Source of the DNA: Bacillus sp. OV166
GTDB taxonomy: Bacteria > Bacillota > Bacilli > Bacillales > Cytobacillaceae
Direction: 5' to 3'
DNA length: 64,000 bases
Assembly: GCF_900177675.1 (NCBI RefSeq)
Contig: NZ_FXWM01000001.1
Span: 1,993,001 to 2,057,000, forward strand
Shown here piece after piece: positions 22,770 to 34,036 of the stretch. Within the stretch, counting starts at the first letter, position 1, and each line of letters begins with the position of its first letter. The translations under genes were made by a program, and so were the position numbers. Below the pieces are notes generated by a model. The model made no database searches, had not been told where the DNA came from, and saw only the letters and a list, made by a program, of their open reading frames with translations.

Positions 22770-22800
22770 TTGATAAAACTCTCCGTGAACTACATACAAT
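22770..22800 (+). promoter_or_regulatory. Possible promoter of the rimP-nusA operon
   Basis: TTGATA (22770-22775) and TACAAT (22795-22800) with a 19-base spacer, 32 bases before rimP. The spacer is longer than ideal. Confidence 0.4.
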
Positions 22801-22832
22801 ATGGGTGAAATTTTCGGAAAAGGAGGTAAAGC

Positions 22833-23303
22833 ATGAGCAAGGTAACGGAAGTTGTAGAAGAGCTTGCTACGCCTATTTTTCAAGAGCTTGGTTTGGAATT
22901 AGTGGAAATTGAGTATGTGAAGGAAGGGAAAAGCTGGTTTCTTCGCGTATATATCGATAAAGACAACGGTGTTGATATTGAGGATTGCGGACTCGTTAGC
23001 GAAAAACTCAGCGAAAAACTCGATGAGCTTGATCCGATTCCCCATAACTACTTTCTTGAAGTTTCTTCACCTGGAGCAGAGCGTCCATTGAGAAAAGATA
23101 AAGATTTCCAAAAGGCAATAGGTAAAAGTGTCTTTATCAAAACTTATGAACCGATTGATGGGGAGAAAAGCTTCGAAGGGACATTATTAGAATTTGATGG
23201 TCAACATTTAAAAATCGAAATGAAGATTAAAACCCGGAAGAAGACAATTGAAATTCCCTATGAAAAAGTAGCCAACGCGCGATTAGCTGTTACTTTTTCG
23301 TAA
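22833..23303 (+). CDS. rimP: Ribosome maturation factor RimP
   Basis: Assists 30S subunit assembly. 156 residues with the RimP N-domain ([26 protein letters not shown]) and the motif [22 protein letters not shown] before an Sm-like C-terminal domain. AAAGGAGG precedes the ATG. First gene of the conserved rimP-nusA-rnpM-ylxQ-infB operon. Confidence 0.98.
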   Translation: MSKVTEVVEELATPIFQELGLELVEIEYVKEGKSWFLRVYIDKDNGVDIEDCGLVSEKLSEKLDELDPIPHNYFLEVSSPGAERPLRKDKDFQKAIGKSVFIKTYEPIDGEKSFEGTLLEFDGQHLKIEMKIKTRKKTIEIPYEKVANARLAVTFS

Positions 23304-23339
23304 TGAAATTATAGATAAAGGATAGGGGGATACAAAAAG

Positions 23340-24461
23340 ATGAGCAGCGAATTATTAGATGCTCTTACAATACTGGAAAGAGAAAAAGGTATTTCCAGAG
23401 ATGTTTTAATTGAAGCGATCGAAGCAGCTCTTGTTTCGGCATATCGCCGAAATTTTAATCAAGCCCAGAATGTTCGGATTGATTTAAATTTACAGACAGG
23501 ATCAATGCGCGTTTTTGCTAGAAAAGAAGTGGTCGATCAAGTATTTGACCCTCGTCTCGAAATTTCCTTAGAGGATGCGAGACAAATCACACCAAATTAC
23601 CAAGTTGAAGATATTGTTGAAATGGAAGTTACACCCAAGGACTTTGGGCGGATTGCAGCTCAAACTGCCAAGCAAGTGGTTACTCAACGTGTAAGAGAAG
23701 CTGAACGCGGAATTATTTATTCGGAATTTATTGACCGTGAAGAAGATATTATGACTGGTATTGTTCAAAGACTCGATTCTAAATTCATTTATGTAAGTCT
23801 TGGGAAAATCGAGGCATTATTACCTGTAAACGAGCAAATGCCAAATGAACGTTATAAGCCTCATGATCGAATTAAAGTATTTATTACAAAAGTTGAAAAG
23901 ACCACCAAGGGGCCGCAAATATTCGTATCTCGGACACATCCTGGTCTCTTAAAACGTTTGTTTGAAATTGAAGTTCCTGAAATTTATGATGGAACCGTTG
24001 AGATTAAGTCAGTTGCCCGTGAGGCAGGGGATCGCTCGAAGATTTCTGTCCACTCGGATAATAATGAGGTAGATCCAGTTGGGTCTTGTGTTGGACCTAA
24101 GGGTGCGAGGGTTCAAGCTGTTGTTAATGAATTAAAGGGTGAAAAAATCGATATTGTTAAGTGGTCAGCGGACCCAGTAGTGTTTGTGGCAAACTCACTT
24201 AGTCCCTCAAAAGTATTAGATGTTATGGTTAACGAGAATGAAAAAGCAACAACAGTTGTTGTTCCTGATTATCAGCTTTCATTAGCAATCGGGAAACGAG
24301 GACAAAATGCCCGCCTAGCAGCAAAACTAACAGGCTGGAAAATTGATATTAAATCAGAAACTGAAGCACGTGAGATTGGAATTTATCCACGTGAAGAAAC
24401 CATTAGGCTTTTTGATGATCAAGTTGATACTGATTTCGATTATGAAGAAGAGTTGGACTAA
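23340..24461 (+). CDS. nusA: Transcription termination/antitermination factor NusA
   Basis: RNA polymerase-associated factor controlling pausing and termination. An N-terminal RNAP-binding domain (to about residue 125) is followed by an S1 domain and two KH domains: [22 protein letters not shown] and [23 protein letters not shown]. At 373 residues it lacks the extra C-terminal acidic repeats found in E. coli, as normal for Bacillus. Start ATG; in operon with rimP. Confidence 0.98.
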   Translation: MSSELLDALTILEREKGISRDVLIEAIEAALVSAYRRNFNQAQNVRIDLNLQTGSMRVFARKEVVDQVFDPRLEISLEDARQITPNYQVEDIVEMEVTPKDFGRIAAQTAKQVVTQRVREAERGIIYSEFIDREEDIMTGIVQRLDSKFIYVSLGKIEALLPVNEQMPNERYKPHDRIKVFITKVEKTTKGPQIFVSRTHPGLLKRLFEIEVPEIYDGTVEIKSVAREAGDRSKISVHSDNNEVDPVGSCVGPKGARVQAVVNELKGEKIDIVKWSADPVVFVANSLSPSKVLDVMVNENEKATTVVVPDYQLSLAIGKRGQNARLAAKLTGWKIDIKSETEAREIGIYPREETIRLFDDQVDTDFDYEEELD

Positions 24462-24480
24462 AAAGTGAGGTGAATGATGA

Positions 24481-24753
24481 ATGAACAATCAGAAAAAAGT
24501 TCCTATGCGCAAGTGTGTTGCAACCGGTGATATGAAACCGAAAAAAGAACTTGTTCGCATCGTTCGCTCAAAGGAAGGGGAGGTATCCATCGACCTGACG
24601 GGGAAGAAATCCGGAAGGGGTGCCTACCTTTCAAGGGACAAGGAAGCTGTCTTACTTGCCAAGAAAAAAAATACCCTATCTAATCACTTACAGGTTTCTA
24701 TAAATGATTCGTTATACGAAGAGCTACTTGAGCTTATAGAGAAGGAGAATTGA
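24481..24753 (+). CDS. rnpM: RNase P modulator RnpM (YlxR)
   Basis: Small RNA-binding protein (DUF448/YlxR family) reported to bind and modulate RNase P in B. subtilis. The 90 residues carry the family signature [20 protein letters not shown] and [13 protein letters not shown]. The ATG follows GTGAGGTG. The stop overlaps a TTG of ylxQ, consistent with tight translational coupling in the operon. Confidence 0.95.
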   Translation: MNNQKKVPMRKCVATGDMKPKKELVRIVRSKEGEVSIDLTGKKSGRGAYLSRDKEAVLLAKKKNTLSNHLQVSINDSLYEELLELIEKEN

Positions 24754-24761
24754 CAATCCAA

Positions 24762-25064
24762 ATGAAACAAAATCAATGGATGTCATTGCTTGGCTTGGCC
24801 AATCGAGCACGCAAAATCATATCAGGTGAGGAGCTTACCGTGAAGCAGATTCAAAGCGGAAAGGCGCATCTCATTTTATTATCCGCAGATGCTTCTGCAA
24901 ATACGACAAAAAAGATTACTGATAAGTGTAATTCGTATGAGGTTCCATATAAAATTGTGGAAAATCGTCATCTTCTTGGCCAAGCGATTGGTAAGGAAGC
25001 CCGCGTTGTTGTAGCTGTACTGGATGATGGATTTGCCAAAAAAATGGTAACGTTGCTCGATTAA
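24762..25064 (+). CDS. ylxQ: L7Ae-family K-turn RNA-binding protein YlxQ
   Basis: A 100-residue L7Ae/L30e-type protein; the family binds kink-turn RNAs. Signature stretches are [33 protein letters not shown] and [21 protein letters not shown] at 24750 could start translation but lies only 2 bases after the ribosome site, whereas the ATG at 24762 gives the N-terminus seen in B. subtilis. The precise biological role is unknown. Confidence 0.93.
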   Translation: MKQNQWMSLLGLANRARKIISGEELTVKQIQSGKAHLILLSADASANTTKKITDKCNSYEVPYKIVENRHLLGQAIGKEARVVVAVLDDGFAKKMVTLLD

Positions 25065-25083
25065 ATCTAGCGGGGGTGAAAAG

Positions 25084-27399
25084 ATGAGTAAAATACGTGT
25101 ATATGAATATGCAAAAAAACACAACATTTCAAGTAAAGATATCATCACAAAACTAAAAGAAATGAATATAGAGGTCTCTAATCATATGGCAACAATAGAA
25201 GACGCAGAAGTTAAAAAGCTTGACGAAACATTCAGTAAAAAGGATAACAAGTCTCCACAGCAAAACACAGAGAATAAACAAAATGGACAGCAGCAACAAC
25301 GAACAAACTCTCGTCCAACTCAAACGCAGCGTCAAAACCAAAGACCTGCACAGTCAACGCAAAGGCCGCAAGTTCAGACGAAAACTCCTAAAGCATTTGA
25401 AGAAGCAGCTGATAAAAATGCCGCTCCTAGCAAGGTAAAAGTTGTTTCTCCTCCAAAGACGGTCGAAGGCAAAAAGCAAAACCAGGAATATCAATCCAAA
25501 GAAAATAAGGTTTTCAGCAATGCTGATAAAGCTAAAGCCAAGCCTTATAATAATAATCAAAATCGTAATAATAATAATAAAAATAAGAAAAAAACTCATA
25601 CGCCAGTTCAACAAGCCCAGCCACAGAAGAAAAAAGAGAAGGAGCTTCCAGCGAAAATTACTTTCAGTGAATCTCTAACTGTGGGCGAATTAGCAAAGAA
25701 AATTTACCGTGAGCCTTCAGAGATTATTAAAAAGCTCTTTTTATTAGGTGTCATGGCCACAATTAATCAAGTCTTAGATAAAGATGCGATTGAATTGATT
25801 GCAAGCGAATATGGGGTTGAAGTGGAAGAAGAAATTAAAGTAGATACAACAGATCTTGAAGTATACTTTACTGAAGATTCAGATGATTCTCAAGAGGAAA
25901 GACCTTCTGTTGTAACAATAATGGGTCACGTTGACCACGGTAAAACAACCTTGCTAGATTCCATCCGTAACACAAAGGTTACAGAGGGTGAAGCGGGGGG
26001 AATTACCCAGCATATTGGTGCCTATCAAGTGGTTGAAAACGGGAAAAAGATTACCTTCCTTGATACACCAGGACACGCTGCCTTTACGACAATGCGTGCA
26101 CGTGGTGCTAAAATAACTGATATTACCATCCTAGTAGTAGCTGCAGATGATGGTGTTATGCCGCAAACTGTTGAAGCGATTAACCATGCAAAAGCTGCCG
26201 AGGTTCCAATTATTGTAGCAGTTAATAAAATGGATAAAGAAGCTGCAAATGCTGACCGTGTAATGCAAGAGTTGACTGAACATGGATTAGTATCAGAAGC
26301 ATGGGGTGGAGATACTATCTTTGTACCACTTTCTGCAAAAACGGGAGAAGGCATTGACACCCTTCTAGAAATGATATTACTCGTTAGTGAAGTAGAAGAA
26401 TATAAAGCGAATCCAAATCGCAAAGCTGTTGGTACTGTTATCGAAGCACAATTAGATAAAGGTCGTGGATCCGTTGCAACCTTACTAGTACAAAACGGTA
26501 CACTAAAAATTGGTGATCCAATTGTTGTTGGTCATACCTTTGGCCGTGTCCGTGCAATGGTGAATGACAAAGGACGCCGTGTCAAAGAGGCAGGTCCTTC
26601 AACTCCTGTTGAAATAACTGGACTTAATGACGTGCCACAAGCTGGAGATCGTTTCGTTGTATTTGAAGACGAAAAAACTGCACGTCAAGTTGGAGAATCA
26701 CGAGCTCAAACAGCACTGGTAGCCCAACGTGGTGAAAAATCCATTGTTAGTCTAGAAACGCTTTTTGATCAATTAAAGCAAGGTGAAATGAAGGATTTAA
26801 ACATCATCCTTAAAGCGGACGTACAAGGGTCTGCTGAAGCCGTTGCCGCTTCTCTTCAAAAAATAGATGTTGAAGGTGTTAACATCAAAATTATTCATAG
26901 CGGTGCTGGAGCGATTAATGAGTCGGATATTAGTCTTGCTGCTGCATCTAATGCCATCGTCATCGGTTTTAACGTTCGCCCTGATGTAAATGCGAAACGT
27001 GCAGCAGAAGCGGAGAAAGTTGACGTCCGTCTTCATCGTATAATTTATAAAGTGATTGAAGAGATTGAAGCAGCAATGAAAGGTATGCTTGATCCTGAAT
27101 TCCAAGAAAAAATAATTGGTCAAGCAGAAATCCGTCAAACCTTTAAAGTTTCAAAGGTAGGAACAATTGCTGGTTCATATGTAACGGATGGTAAAATTAC
27201 CCGCGACAGCGGTATTCGTTTAATTCGTAACGGTGTTGTCACTTTTGAAGGTAATATTGATGCGTTAAAACGATTTAAAGATGATGTAAAAGAAGTTGCC
27301 CAAGGTTACGAATGTGGTATTACAATTAAAAACTTTAATGATGTTAAAGAAGGAGACATCATTGAAGCATATGTAATGGAAGAAATTGAACGTAAATGA
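25084..27399 (+). CDS. infB: Translation initiation factor IF-2
   Basis: GTPase that brings fMet-tRNA to the 30S subunit. A small helical N-terminal domain (residues 1-50) is followed by a low-complexity Gln/Asn/Lys-rich linker (about 55-195), an IF2N domain, and the G domain with GHVDHGKT at 281-288, DTPGHAAF and NKMD. C-terminal IF-2 domains complete it. 771 residues, longer than the B. subtilis protein; the surplus is in the linker, part of which is coded by AAT trinucleotide runs (25546-25590). Confidence 0.98.
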   Translation: MSKIRVYEYAKKHNISSKDIITKLKEMNIEVSNHMATIEDAEVKKLDETFSKKDNKSPQQNTENKQNGQQQQRTNSRPTQTQRQNQRPAQSTQRPQVQTKTPKAFEEAADKNAAPSKVKVVSPPKTVEGKKQNQEYQSKENKVFSNADKAKAKPYNNNQNRNNNNKNKKKTHTPVQQAQPQKKKEKELPAKITFSESLTVGELAKKIYREPSEIIKKLFLLGVMATINQVLDKDAIELIASEYGVEVEEEIKVDTTDLEVYFTEDSDDSQEERPSVVTIMGHVDHGKTTLLDSIRNTKVTEGEAGGITQHIGAYQVVENGKKITFLDTPGHAAFTTMRARGAKITDITILVVAADDGVMPQTVEAINHAKAAEVPIIVAVNKMDKEAANADRVMQELTEHGLVSEAWGGDTIFVPLSAKTGEGIDTLLEMILLVSEVEEYKANPNRKAVGTVIEAQLDKGRGSVATLLVQNGTLKIGDPIVVGHTFGRVRAMVNDKGRRVKEAGPSTPVEITGLNDVPQAGDRFVVFEDEKTARQVGESRAQTALVAQRGEKSIVSLETLFDQLKQGEMKDLNIILKADVQGSAEAVAASLQKIDVEGVNIKIIHSGAGAINESDISLAAASNAIVIGFNVRPDVNAKRAAEAEKVDVRLHRIIYKVIEEIEAAMKGMLDPEFQEKIIGQAEIRQTFKVSKVGTIAGSYVTDGKITRDSGIRLIRNGVVTFEGNIDALKRFKDDVKEVAQGYECGITIKNFNDVKEGDIIEAYVMEEIERK

Positions 27400-27677
27400 T
27401 CATCGGTGTGGCCGAATGTGAATGTATGATCTATGATGCTCATTCTTTAAAAGAGAAACGGGCTGTCCTTCAACGAATCCTTACACGCTTAAAACAGAAA
27501 TTTAATGTTTCTGTATCAGAAGTTGGCTTTCAGGATATGTGGCAACGAACGAAAATTGCCATAGTTGTCGTAACTTCCACGCGTGTATCGACGGAACATG
27601 AGTTGCAAAATGCTTTGAAATTAATCGACTCATTTCCAGAAATAGAGAGAACGATCACCGAGATTGAATGGCTTTAA
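27396..27677 (+). CDS. ylxP: DUF503 family protein YlxP
   Basis: 93-residue protein of unknown function; a ferredoxin-like fold is usual for the family. Recognised by [22 protein letters not shown] and the conserved [20 protein letters not shown] stretch. Its ATG overlaps the infB stop (ATGA), implying translational coupling. Placement between infB and rbfA is conserved across Bacillaceae and suggests a translation-related role, which is an inference only. Confidence 0.95.
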   Translation: MIIGVAECECMIYDAHSLKEKRAVLQRILTRLKQKFNVSVSEVGFQDMWQRTKIAIVVVTSTRVSTEHELQNALKLIDSFPEIERTITEIEWL

Positions 27678-27694
27678 GTTAAGAGGTGAATGTG

Positions 27695-28066
27695 ATGAGC
27701 CACAGAGCAAATCGTGTTGGAGAACAAATGAAAAAAGAACTAGGTGACATCATAGGTCGCAAAATCAAAGATCCACGTATTGGTTTTGTGACGGTTACCG
27801 ACGTTGAAGTAACAGGAGATTTACAACAGGCGAAAGTGTATATTTCCGTATTAGGTGATGAAGAGCAAAGGGAAAATACCTTAAAAGGGCTGGCCAAAGC
27901 AAAAGGTTTTATTCGGACCGAAATTGGCCACCGTATTCGCCTTCGTAAAACACCTGAAATCATCTTTGAATGGGATGAATCTATCGATTACGGGAATCGA
28001 ATTGATACACTTCTTCATCAACTGCATAAGGATGAAAAGCCTTTAGAAAAAAGTGAAGAAGAATAA
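27695..28066 (+). CDS. rbfA: Ribosome-binding factor A
   Basis: 30S maturation factor with a KH-type fold. Conserved sequence: [37 protein letters not shown] and [19 protein letters not shown]. 123 residues from the ATG at 27695; a GTG nine bases earlier lies inside the AAGAGGTG ribosome site and was rejected. Last gene of the operon, followed by a terminator. Confidence 0.97.
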   Translation: MSHRANRVGEQMKKELGDIIGRKIKDPRIGFVTVTDVEVTGDLQQAKVYISVLGDEEQRENTLKGLAKAKGFIRTEIGHRIRLRKTPEIIFEWDESIDYGNRIDTLLHQLHKDEKPLEKSEEE

Positions 28067-28068
28067 TT

Positions 28069-28095
28069 GGATAGACATTGTCTATCCTTTTTTTT
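28069..28095 (+). terminator. Terminator after rbfA
   Basis: 7-bp perfect stem GGATAGA/TCTATCC, 5-base loop, T8 tail. Closes the rimP-to-rbfA operon. Confidence 0.85.
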
Positions 28096-28123
28096 CGATA
28101 ATTTTTTGATTGGAGGATTTTAA

Positions 28124-29059
28124 TTGGAAGGAATAATACCGTTATATAAGCCTGCGGGTTTGACATCCCATGATTGTGTGTTTAGATTGCGGAAGATTTT
28201 AAAAACAAAAAAGGTAGGGCATACGGGTACTCTTGATCCAGACGTAACAGGAGTGCTTCCAATTTGTATAGGGAAAGCAACAAAAGTTGCTGAATACATA
28301 ACCGATGCTGGTAAATCGTATGAGGGAGAAGTAACAATTGGTTTTTCGACTACTACTGAAGATGCTTCTGGTGAAATAGTGGAGCAGAAACCAGTGGATC
28401 GGACCATTCGACGAGAAGAGATTCTCCAAGTTTTTCATTCAATAACCGGTGAAATTGAACAAACACCGCCTATGTTCTCGGCAGTAAAAGTGGGAGGAGT
28501 TCGTCTTTATGAATATGCACGGAAGGGTATAGAAGTCGAACGTCCCACTAGAAAGGTAACGATTTATTCCATTGAATTATTAGATGACCGTGATGAATTT
28601 ATCGGTGAAACTGTACAGTTTAGGTTTAAGGTCAGTTGCAGTAAAGGGACGTACATCCGGACCTTAGCGGTAATGATTGGTGAAATTCTGGGCTTCCCTG
28701 CACATATGTCCTTTTTACAAAGAGTTCAATCTGCTGCTTTTTCATTAGAGGATTGTTTGACGTTTGATGAAATTGAAAAACATATGGAGGCTGGGACAAT
28801 TTCAAGTGTACTAAGGCCTTTAGAAACAGCACTTTCTCATTTGCCGAAATTACTAATTAATGATAAAGTAGCAGAGAAAGTGAAAAATGGCGCATTATTA
28901 CAAATGCCAGAGCATTTAAAATCTAGTAACGGACCGATTGTCACTGAAACTGCTGAAGGACTAGCTCTTGCTATTTATTCAAAACATCCAAGCAAGCCAG
29001 ACCTCTTTAAACCAGTTAAAGTGTTACGTAATGATTTAGAAGAAAAAGGTACGGTATAG
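28124..29059 (+). CDS. truB: tRNA pseudouridine-55 synthase
   Basis: Isomerises U55 in the T-loop of tRNAs. The catalytic aspartate is Asp38 in GHTGTLDPDVTGVLP. The N-terminal YKPAGLTSHDCV and the GKSYEGEVTIG segment are typical. 311 residues, with the small C-terminal PUA-like part of Bacillus TruB. Start TTG, 7 bases after TTGGAGG. ribF follows closely. Together with TrmFO, two T-loop modification enzymes are in this window. Confidence 0.97.
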   Translation: MEGIIPLYKPAGLTSHDCVFRLRKILKTKKVGHTGTLDPDVTGVLPICIGKATKVAEYITDAGKSYEGEVTIGFSTTTEDASGEIVEQKPVDRTIRREEILQVFHSITGEIEQTPPMFSAVKVGGVRLYEYARKGIEVERPTRKVTIYSIELLDDRDEFIGETVQFRFKVSCSKGTYIRTLAVMIGEILGFPAHMSFLQRVQSAAFSLEDCLTFDEIEKHMEAGTISSVLRPLETALSHLPKLLINDKVAEKVKNGALLQMPEHLKSSNGPIVTETAEGLALAIYSKHPSKPDLFKPVKVLRNDLEEKGTV

Positions 29060-29074
29060 AAAAGGTGAGTTTCA

Positions 29075-30040
29075 TTGGAAGTAATTAAGCTTAGATTTCC
29101 ATACGATATAACAAATGTTGAATTTCCGCTCCTAACAATGGCAATGGGCTACTTTGATGGAGTGCACCGTGGCCATCAACAGGTAATTCTTGAGGCTAAA
29201 AAGCATGCTGAAGAAAAAGGGATTTGCAGTGCGGTCATGACATTTGACCCCCATCCTTCGGTAGTATTAGGAAAAACGGAACAGCAGATACAATATATTA
29301 CTCCATTATCTGAAAAAATAAAAATTATCGAAGAACTTGGTATTGATTATTTATTTATCATTAACTTTACTTCTGAATTTGCCAATTTGCTTCCTCAGGA
29401 ATTCATTGATCAATATGTTATTAGACTAAACGTAATGCACGTAGTTGCTGGTTTTGATTTTACCTATGGGCGTATGGGAAAGGGGACGATGGAAACATTA
29501 CCCTTCCATTCAAGAAATCAATTTTCTTATTCGGTCGTTCCAAAGTTTACACAAGGTGATCAAAAGGTTAGTTCAACTAGAATTAGAACCTTGCTTAAAG
29601 AAGGAAAAACAGACGCGCTTTTATCACTTCTTGGACGATTTTATACAACATCGGGCATAGTCATTCATGGTGATAAACGAGGCAGGACGATTGGCTTTCC
29701 AACGGCGAATGTTGACTTAAATGACGATTACATGATCCCGCCGACTGGTGTATATGCAGTAAGAATGAAAGTTGAAACCCAATGGTACAATGGAGTTTGT
29801 AATATTGGTTATAAACCCACCTTTAATAAGGAAGCCTTACATCCTTCTGTTGAAGTTCATTTATTTGACTTTAATAAAGATATCTATGGTGAAGAAGTGG
29901 TCATCGAGTGGCATCTTCCCTTACGTAAGGAACAAAAATTTTCAGGGATTGAAGAGCTCGTTGCACAAATTGAAAGAGATAAGCAAAATTCACTAGATTA
30001 TTTTAAAAAACAAGACAATCTTCCACATTCTCACTTATAA
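29075..30040 (+). CDS. ribF: Bifunctional riboflavin kinase / FAD synthetase
   Basis: Converts riboflavin to FMN and FMN to FAD. The N-terminal nucleotidyltransferase domain has GYFDGVHRGHQ (residues 25-35) and STRIRTLLKEG. The C-terminal kinase domain has GDKRGRTIGFPTANV. 321 residues, start TTG with AAAGGTG upstream. In B. subtilis this gene is called ribC and its product also affects the FMN riboswitch response. Confidence 0.97.
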   Translation: MEVIKLRFPYDITNVEFPLLTMAMGYFDGVHRGHQQVILEAKKHAEEKGICSAVMTFDPHPSVVLGKTEQQIQYITPLSEKIKIIEELGIDYLFIINFTSEFANLLPQEFIDQYVIRLNVMHVVAGFDFTYGRMGKGTMETLPFHSRNQFSYSVVPKFTQGDQKVSSTRIRTLLKEGKTDALLSLLGRFYTTSGIVIHGDKRGRTIGFPTANVDLNDDYMIPPTGVYAVRMKVETQWYNGVCNIGYKPTFNKEALHPSVEVHLFDFNKDIYGEEVVIEWHLPLRKEQKFSGIEELVAQIERDKQNSLDYFKKQDNLPHSHL

Positions 30041-30075
30041 AAGGCGTTTTTCCTACAATAAACTTCGTTATAGCC

Positions 30076-30104
30076 TTGCTTTTTGATGTGAAAAGTTGTA
30101 TTCT
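30076..30104 (+). promoter_or_regulatory. Sigma-A promoter of rpsO
   Basis: TTGCTT (30076-30081), 17-base spacer, TATTCT (30099-30104), giving a leader of about 90 bases. That leader contains GC-rich complementary pieces before AGGAGGTG, compatible with the S15 autoregulatory leaders known in bacteria. Confidence 0.55.
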
Positions 30105-30193
30105 TATTAACGTATTAAAAATAACCTCTACTTGGCAAGACGAATCACCAACGCTTGCTCGGTAACAGGGGATTTGTAAAATTTAGGAGGTGA

Positions 30194-30469
<276 letters not shown>

Positions 30470-30477
30470 TTTACAGA

Positions 30478-30500
30478 AGCGGGATTATTCCCGCTTTTTT
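30478..30500 (+). terminator. Terminator after rpsO
   Basis: 7-bp perfect stem AGCGGGA/TCCCGCT, TTAT loop, T6 tail. Confidence 0.88.
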
Positions 30501-30712
30501 ATTAGCTTTAAAAAGAGGAAAAGAAAATAAAGAATTTTTTATACATATTTTTAAGTCATGACTTTTTTGTGCATACTATTAAGGTGATTTCGCATTTAAA
30601 CAATAGCTTTCTAAGCTTTTTAATAATAGTTAGATTTAGTATGATGAGTACAGCGAAAGTGAAAATTTTCGCATCATCCTCCTAAGTGATTTAGATAGAG
30701 AGGGGTAAAAAT

Positions 30713-32827
30713 ATGGAACAATTGAAACATGAATATTCCATGGTTTGGGCAGGCCGTAAATTAACTGTCGAAATTGGACAATTAGCAAAGCAAGCAAACG
30801 GTGCAGTCTTGGTACGCTATGGAGATACAGCAGTATTGAGTACGGCAACAGCTTCAAAGGAACCAAAGAACTTAGACTTTTTTCCATTAACAGTTAACTA
30901 TGAGGAACGTTTATATGCTGTCGGAAAAATCCCAGGTGGCTTTATTAAACGCGAGGGTCGTCCGAGTGAAAAGGCAATTTTGGCAAGCAGACTAATTGAC
31001 AGACCGATTCGTCCGCTATTTGCTGATGGCTTTCGTAATGATGTACAAGTTATTAGTATTGTCATGAGTGTGGATCAGGATTGTTCTACTGAAATGGCTG
31101 CAATGTTCGGATCTTCGTTAGCACTTAGTACATCAGATATTCCTTTTGAAGGACCGATTGCTGGTGTGATCGTAGGACGGGTTAACAATGAATTTGTTAT
31201 TAACCCAACTGTAGAACAAGCTGAAAAAAGTGATATCCATTTAACTGTTGCTGGTACTAAAGATGCAATCAACATGGTAGAAGCAGGTGCGTTAGAGGTT
31301 CCTGAAGAAACTATGCTTGAAGCTATTATGTATGGCCATGATGAGATTAAACGGTTAATTGAGTTCCAAGAGAAAATTGTCCTTGAAATTGGCAAGCCAA
31401 AAAGAGAAATCAATCTTTACGAAATAGATAAGGAACTTGAGGCAGAAGTAAGGGGAATATGCGAAGCTGATATGGTAAAAGCCATTCAGGTCCAAGAAAA
31501 GCATGCCCGTGAAGATGCCATTAAAGAAGTCAAAAACCAAGTGATTGCCAAATTTGTGGAACAAGAAGCTACAGATGAAGATATGAAGCAAGTAAAGCAA
31601 ATACTGGACAAGATTGTAAAAGGTGAGGTACGCCGCTTAATAACAGTGGAGAAGGTTCGTCCTGATGGCCGAAAAATTGATGAAATCCGTCCGCTTTCTT
31701 CACAAATAAGTATTTTACCACGTACCCACGGTTCTGGACTTTTCACACGTGGACAAACTCAAGCCCTAAGCATTTGTACTCTCGGCGCAATGGGTGATGT
31801 ACAAATTCTTGATGGTCTTGGAATTGAGGAAGAAAAGCGCTTTATGCATCATTATAACTTCCCTCAATTCAGTGTCGGTGAAACAGGCCCAATCCGAGGA
31901 CCTGGTCGTCGTGAAATTGGTCACGGTGCCCTTGGTGAACGTGCCCTTGAACCGATTATTCCATCTGAAAAGGATTTCCCATATACCATTCGACTTGTAT
32001 CTGAGGTACTTGAATCTAATGGTTCCACTTCGCAGGCAAGTATTTGTGCTAGTACATTAGCGATGATGGATGCAGGTGTTCCGATTAAGGCTCCTGTAGC
32101 AGGAATTGCAATGGGACTTGTAAAATCTGGAGAACATTATACTGTTTTGTCTGATATTCAAGGAATGGAAGACCATCTTGGGGATATGGATTTTAAAGTA
32201 GCAGGTACTGCTAAAGGGGTCACTGCACTTCAAATGGATATTAAGATTGAAGGTCTTTCTCGTGAAATCTTAGAAGAAGCACTACAACAGGCAAAAGTTG
32301 GCAGAATGCACATTTTAGATTCGATGCTTGCTACTATTACTGAACCAAGAGCAGAACTTTCTCAGTTTGCACCTAAGATTTTAACTATGTCAATTAACCC
32401 TGATAAGATCAGGGACGTTATCGGACCGAGCGGTAAACAAATCAATAAGATTATTGAGGAAACTGGCGTTAAGATTGATATCGAGCAGGATGGTACAGTA
32501 TTTATTGCCTCTACAAATCAAGAAATGAACCAAATGGCAAAGAAAATCATCGAAGATATTGTTCGTGAAGTTCAAGTAGGCGAAATGTATCTTGGTAAGG
32601 TAAAACGAATTGAAAAATTTGGAGCCTTCCTGGAAATCTTTGCAGGTAAAGATGGTCTCGTTCATATATCTGAACTTGCCGAAGAACGTGTAGGTAAAGT
32701 GGAGGATGTTGTTAAGATCGGGGACGAACTTCTAGTGAAAGTAACCGAAATTGATAAACAGGGCCGTGTAAACCTTTCACGTAAAGCTATTTTAAAGGAA
32801 CAGCGTGAAAAGGCTGAAAATCAATAA
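30713..32827 (+). CDS. pnp: Polyribonucleotide nucleotidyltransferase (PNPase)
   Basis: 3'-5' phosphorolytic exoribonuclease, a main enzyme of mRNA turnover. Two RNase PH-like domains (about 1-230 and 305-545) are followed by a KH domain containing [20 protein letters not shown] and an S1 domain containing [29 protein letters not shown]. 704 residues. A hairpin GCGAAA/TTTCGC lies about 50 bases upstream of the start, and a terminator follows. Confidence 0.99.
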   Translation: MEQLKHEYSMVWAGRKLTVEIGQLAKQANGAVLVRYGDTAVLSTATASKEPKNLDFFPLTVNYEERLYAVGKIPGGFIKREGRPSEKAILASRLIDRPIRPLFADGFRNDVQVISIVMSVDQDCSTEMAAMFGSSLALSTSDIPFEGPIAGVIVGRVNNEFVINPTVEQAEKSDIHLTVAGTKDAINMVEAGALEVPEETMLEAIMYGHDEIKRLIEFQEKIVLEIGKPKREINLYEIDKELEAEVRGICEADMVKAIQVQEKHAREDAIKEVKNQVIAKFVEQEATDEDMKQVKQILDKIVKGEVRRLITVEKVRPDGRKIDEIRPLSSQISILPRTHGSGLFTRGQTQALSICTLGAMGDVQILDGLGIEEEKRFMHHYNFPQFSVGETGPIRGPGRREIGHGALGERALEPIIPSEKDFPYTIRLVSEVLESNGSTSQASICASTLAMMDAGVPIKAPVAGIAMGLVKSGEHYTVLSDIQGMEDHLGDMDFKVAGTAKGVTALQMDIKIEGLSREILEEALQQAKVGRMHILDSMLATITEPRAELSQFAPKILTMSINPDKIRDVIGPSGKQINKIIEETGVKIDIEQDGTVFIASTNQEMNQMAKKIIEDIVREVQVGEMYLGKVKRIEKFGAFLEIFAGKDGLVHISELAEERVGKVEDVVKIGDELLVKVTEIDKQGRVNLSRKAILKEQREKAENQ

Positions 32828-32864
32828 CAAGAGACTCGGGACATTTATTCTGAGACGATAAGGA

Positions 32865-32892
32865 AGTCAGGGGACAAACCCTGGCTTTTTCC
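32865..32892 (+). terminator. Terminator after pnp
   Basis: 8-bp stem AGTCAGGG/CCCTGGCT (one G-T pair), 6-base loop, then TTTTT. Confidence 0.75.
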
Positions 32893-33007
32893 ATGTATGA
32901 TCGTTTTATAAATTCGCTCTATGTTCATTAGAATCAGCCGCTAACAGTATCCTGAAGTTCTACCTTGTCCCTCTTATACATAATCTGTATGGAAAGGGGG
33001 AAAGTTA

Positions 33008-33934
33008 ATGAAAAAGGTATTTATTTTCATTGGTATTTGTTTAGCAGTTTGGATTGCTGTGGGTAATCCTTTTATAAAAAAGGAATCAGCTCTGCCAACA
33101 GCAAAAGAGTCAGACCCTCTTTATCAAAGTATTGTTAAAAATGCCCATACATATGAAATACCGCCTATAGATGCGACTATTGATAGGGTCTGGAAGGCAA
33201 TTCCGGGCTATAGTGGGCGAGAGGTTAACATTGCAGCTTCCTATAAGCATATGAAAGATAAAGGTGTTTTTAATGAAAAGAACCTTGTCTTTACCCAGAA
33301 AAAGCCAAAGGTTCACCTCGAAGATTTGCCGCCAGCTCCAATTTATAAAGGAAACCCTAATAAACCAATGGTAACGTTTATTATTAATGTAGCGTGGGGG
33401 AATGAATATTTATCGGAGATGCTTGCTACTCTAAAAAGACATAATATAAAGGTTAGTTTTTTTTTAGAAGGAAATTGGGTCAAAAAAAATCCCGATCTTG
33501 CTAAAATGATAGTCAGTTCTGGTCATGAAGTGGGGAATCATTCCTATTCTCATCCTGATATGAAACAATTGACGGCTGGAAAAGCAAGGGAACAAATGGT
33601 GAAAACGAATGAAATTATAGAAGCAGCTACAGGAGTGAAATGTGTTTGGTTTGCCCCGCCTAGTGGCAGTTTTCGGGATGAGACAATAAAAGTTGCCAAC
33701 GAATTAAAAATGATGACGGTTATGTGGACCGTTGATACGGTTGACTGGAGAAAACCATCACCAGATGTACTTATAAATCGTGTAATGACAAAAATTAATA
33801 ATGGCTCAATGGTCCTTATGCATCCAACAGAAGCAACTGCGAAATCGCTCGATCGCTTAATCACGCAGATCAAACAAAAAAACCTTGAAATTGGAACAGT
33901 TTCTGAGTTAATGAGCGAAGAAAGAGTTGAGTAA
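33008..33934 (+). CDS. ylxY: Polysaccharide deacetylase-like protein YlxY (probably not a canonical deacetylase)
   Basis: A single N-terminal hydrophobic anchor (residues 4-20) is followed by an extracytoplasmic NodB-like domain (about 118-300). Metal-binding histidines His178 and His182 are kept in NHSYSHPDM. The first motif, normally TFDDG with the catalytic base, reads TFIINVAWGN (123-132), so both aspartates are gone. I recall a similar substitution in B. subtilis YlxY. The protein probably binds glycan or has altered chemistry. Neighbours mlpA and ymxH, with spoVF beyond, suggest a sporulation-time role (inference). Confidence 0.92.
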   Translation: MKKVFIFIGICLAVWIAVGNPFIKKESALPTAKESDPLYQSIVKNAHTYEIPPIDATIDRVWKAIPGYSGREVNIAASYKHMKDKGVFNEKNLVFTQKKPKVHLEDLPPAPIYKGNPNKPMVTFIINVAWGNEYLSEMLATLKRHNIKVSFFLEGNWVKKNPDLAKMIVSSGHEVGNHSYSHPDMKQLTAGKAREQMVKTNEIIEAATGVKCVWFAPPSGSFRDETIKVANELKMMTVMWTVDTVDWRKPSPDVLINRVMTKINNGSMVLMHPTEATAKSLDRLITQIKQKNLEIGTVSELMSEERVE

Positions 33935-34036
33935 TAATCACAGTAAGATATACTGAAAATTGGAGAAAAAACATTTTACTAAGTATAATGATAGATGGAG
34001 TAATAGCAGCTTCTGTATATAGACTGGAGGAAGTCG

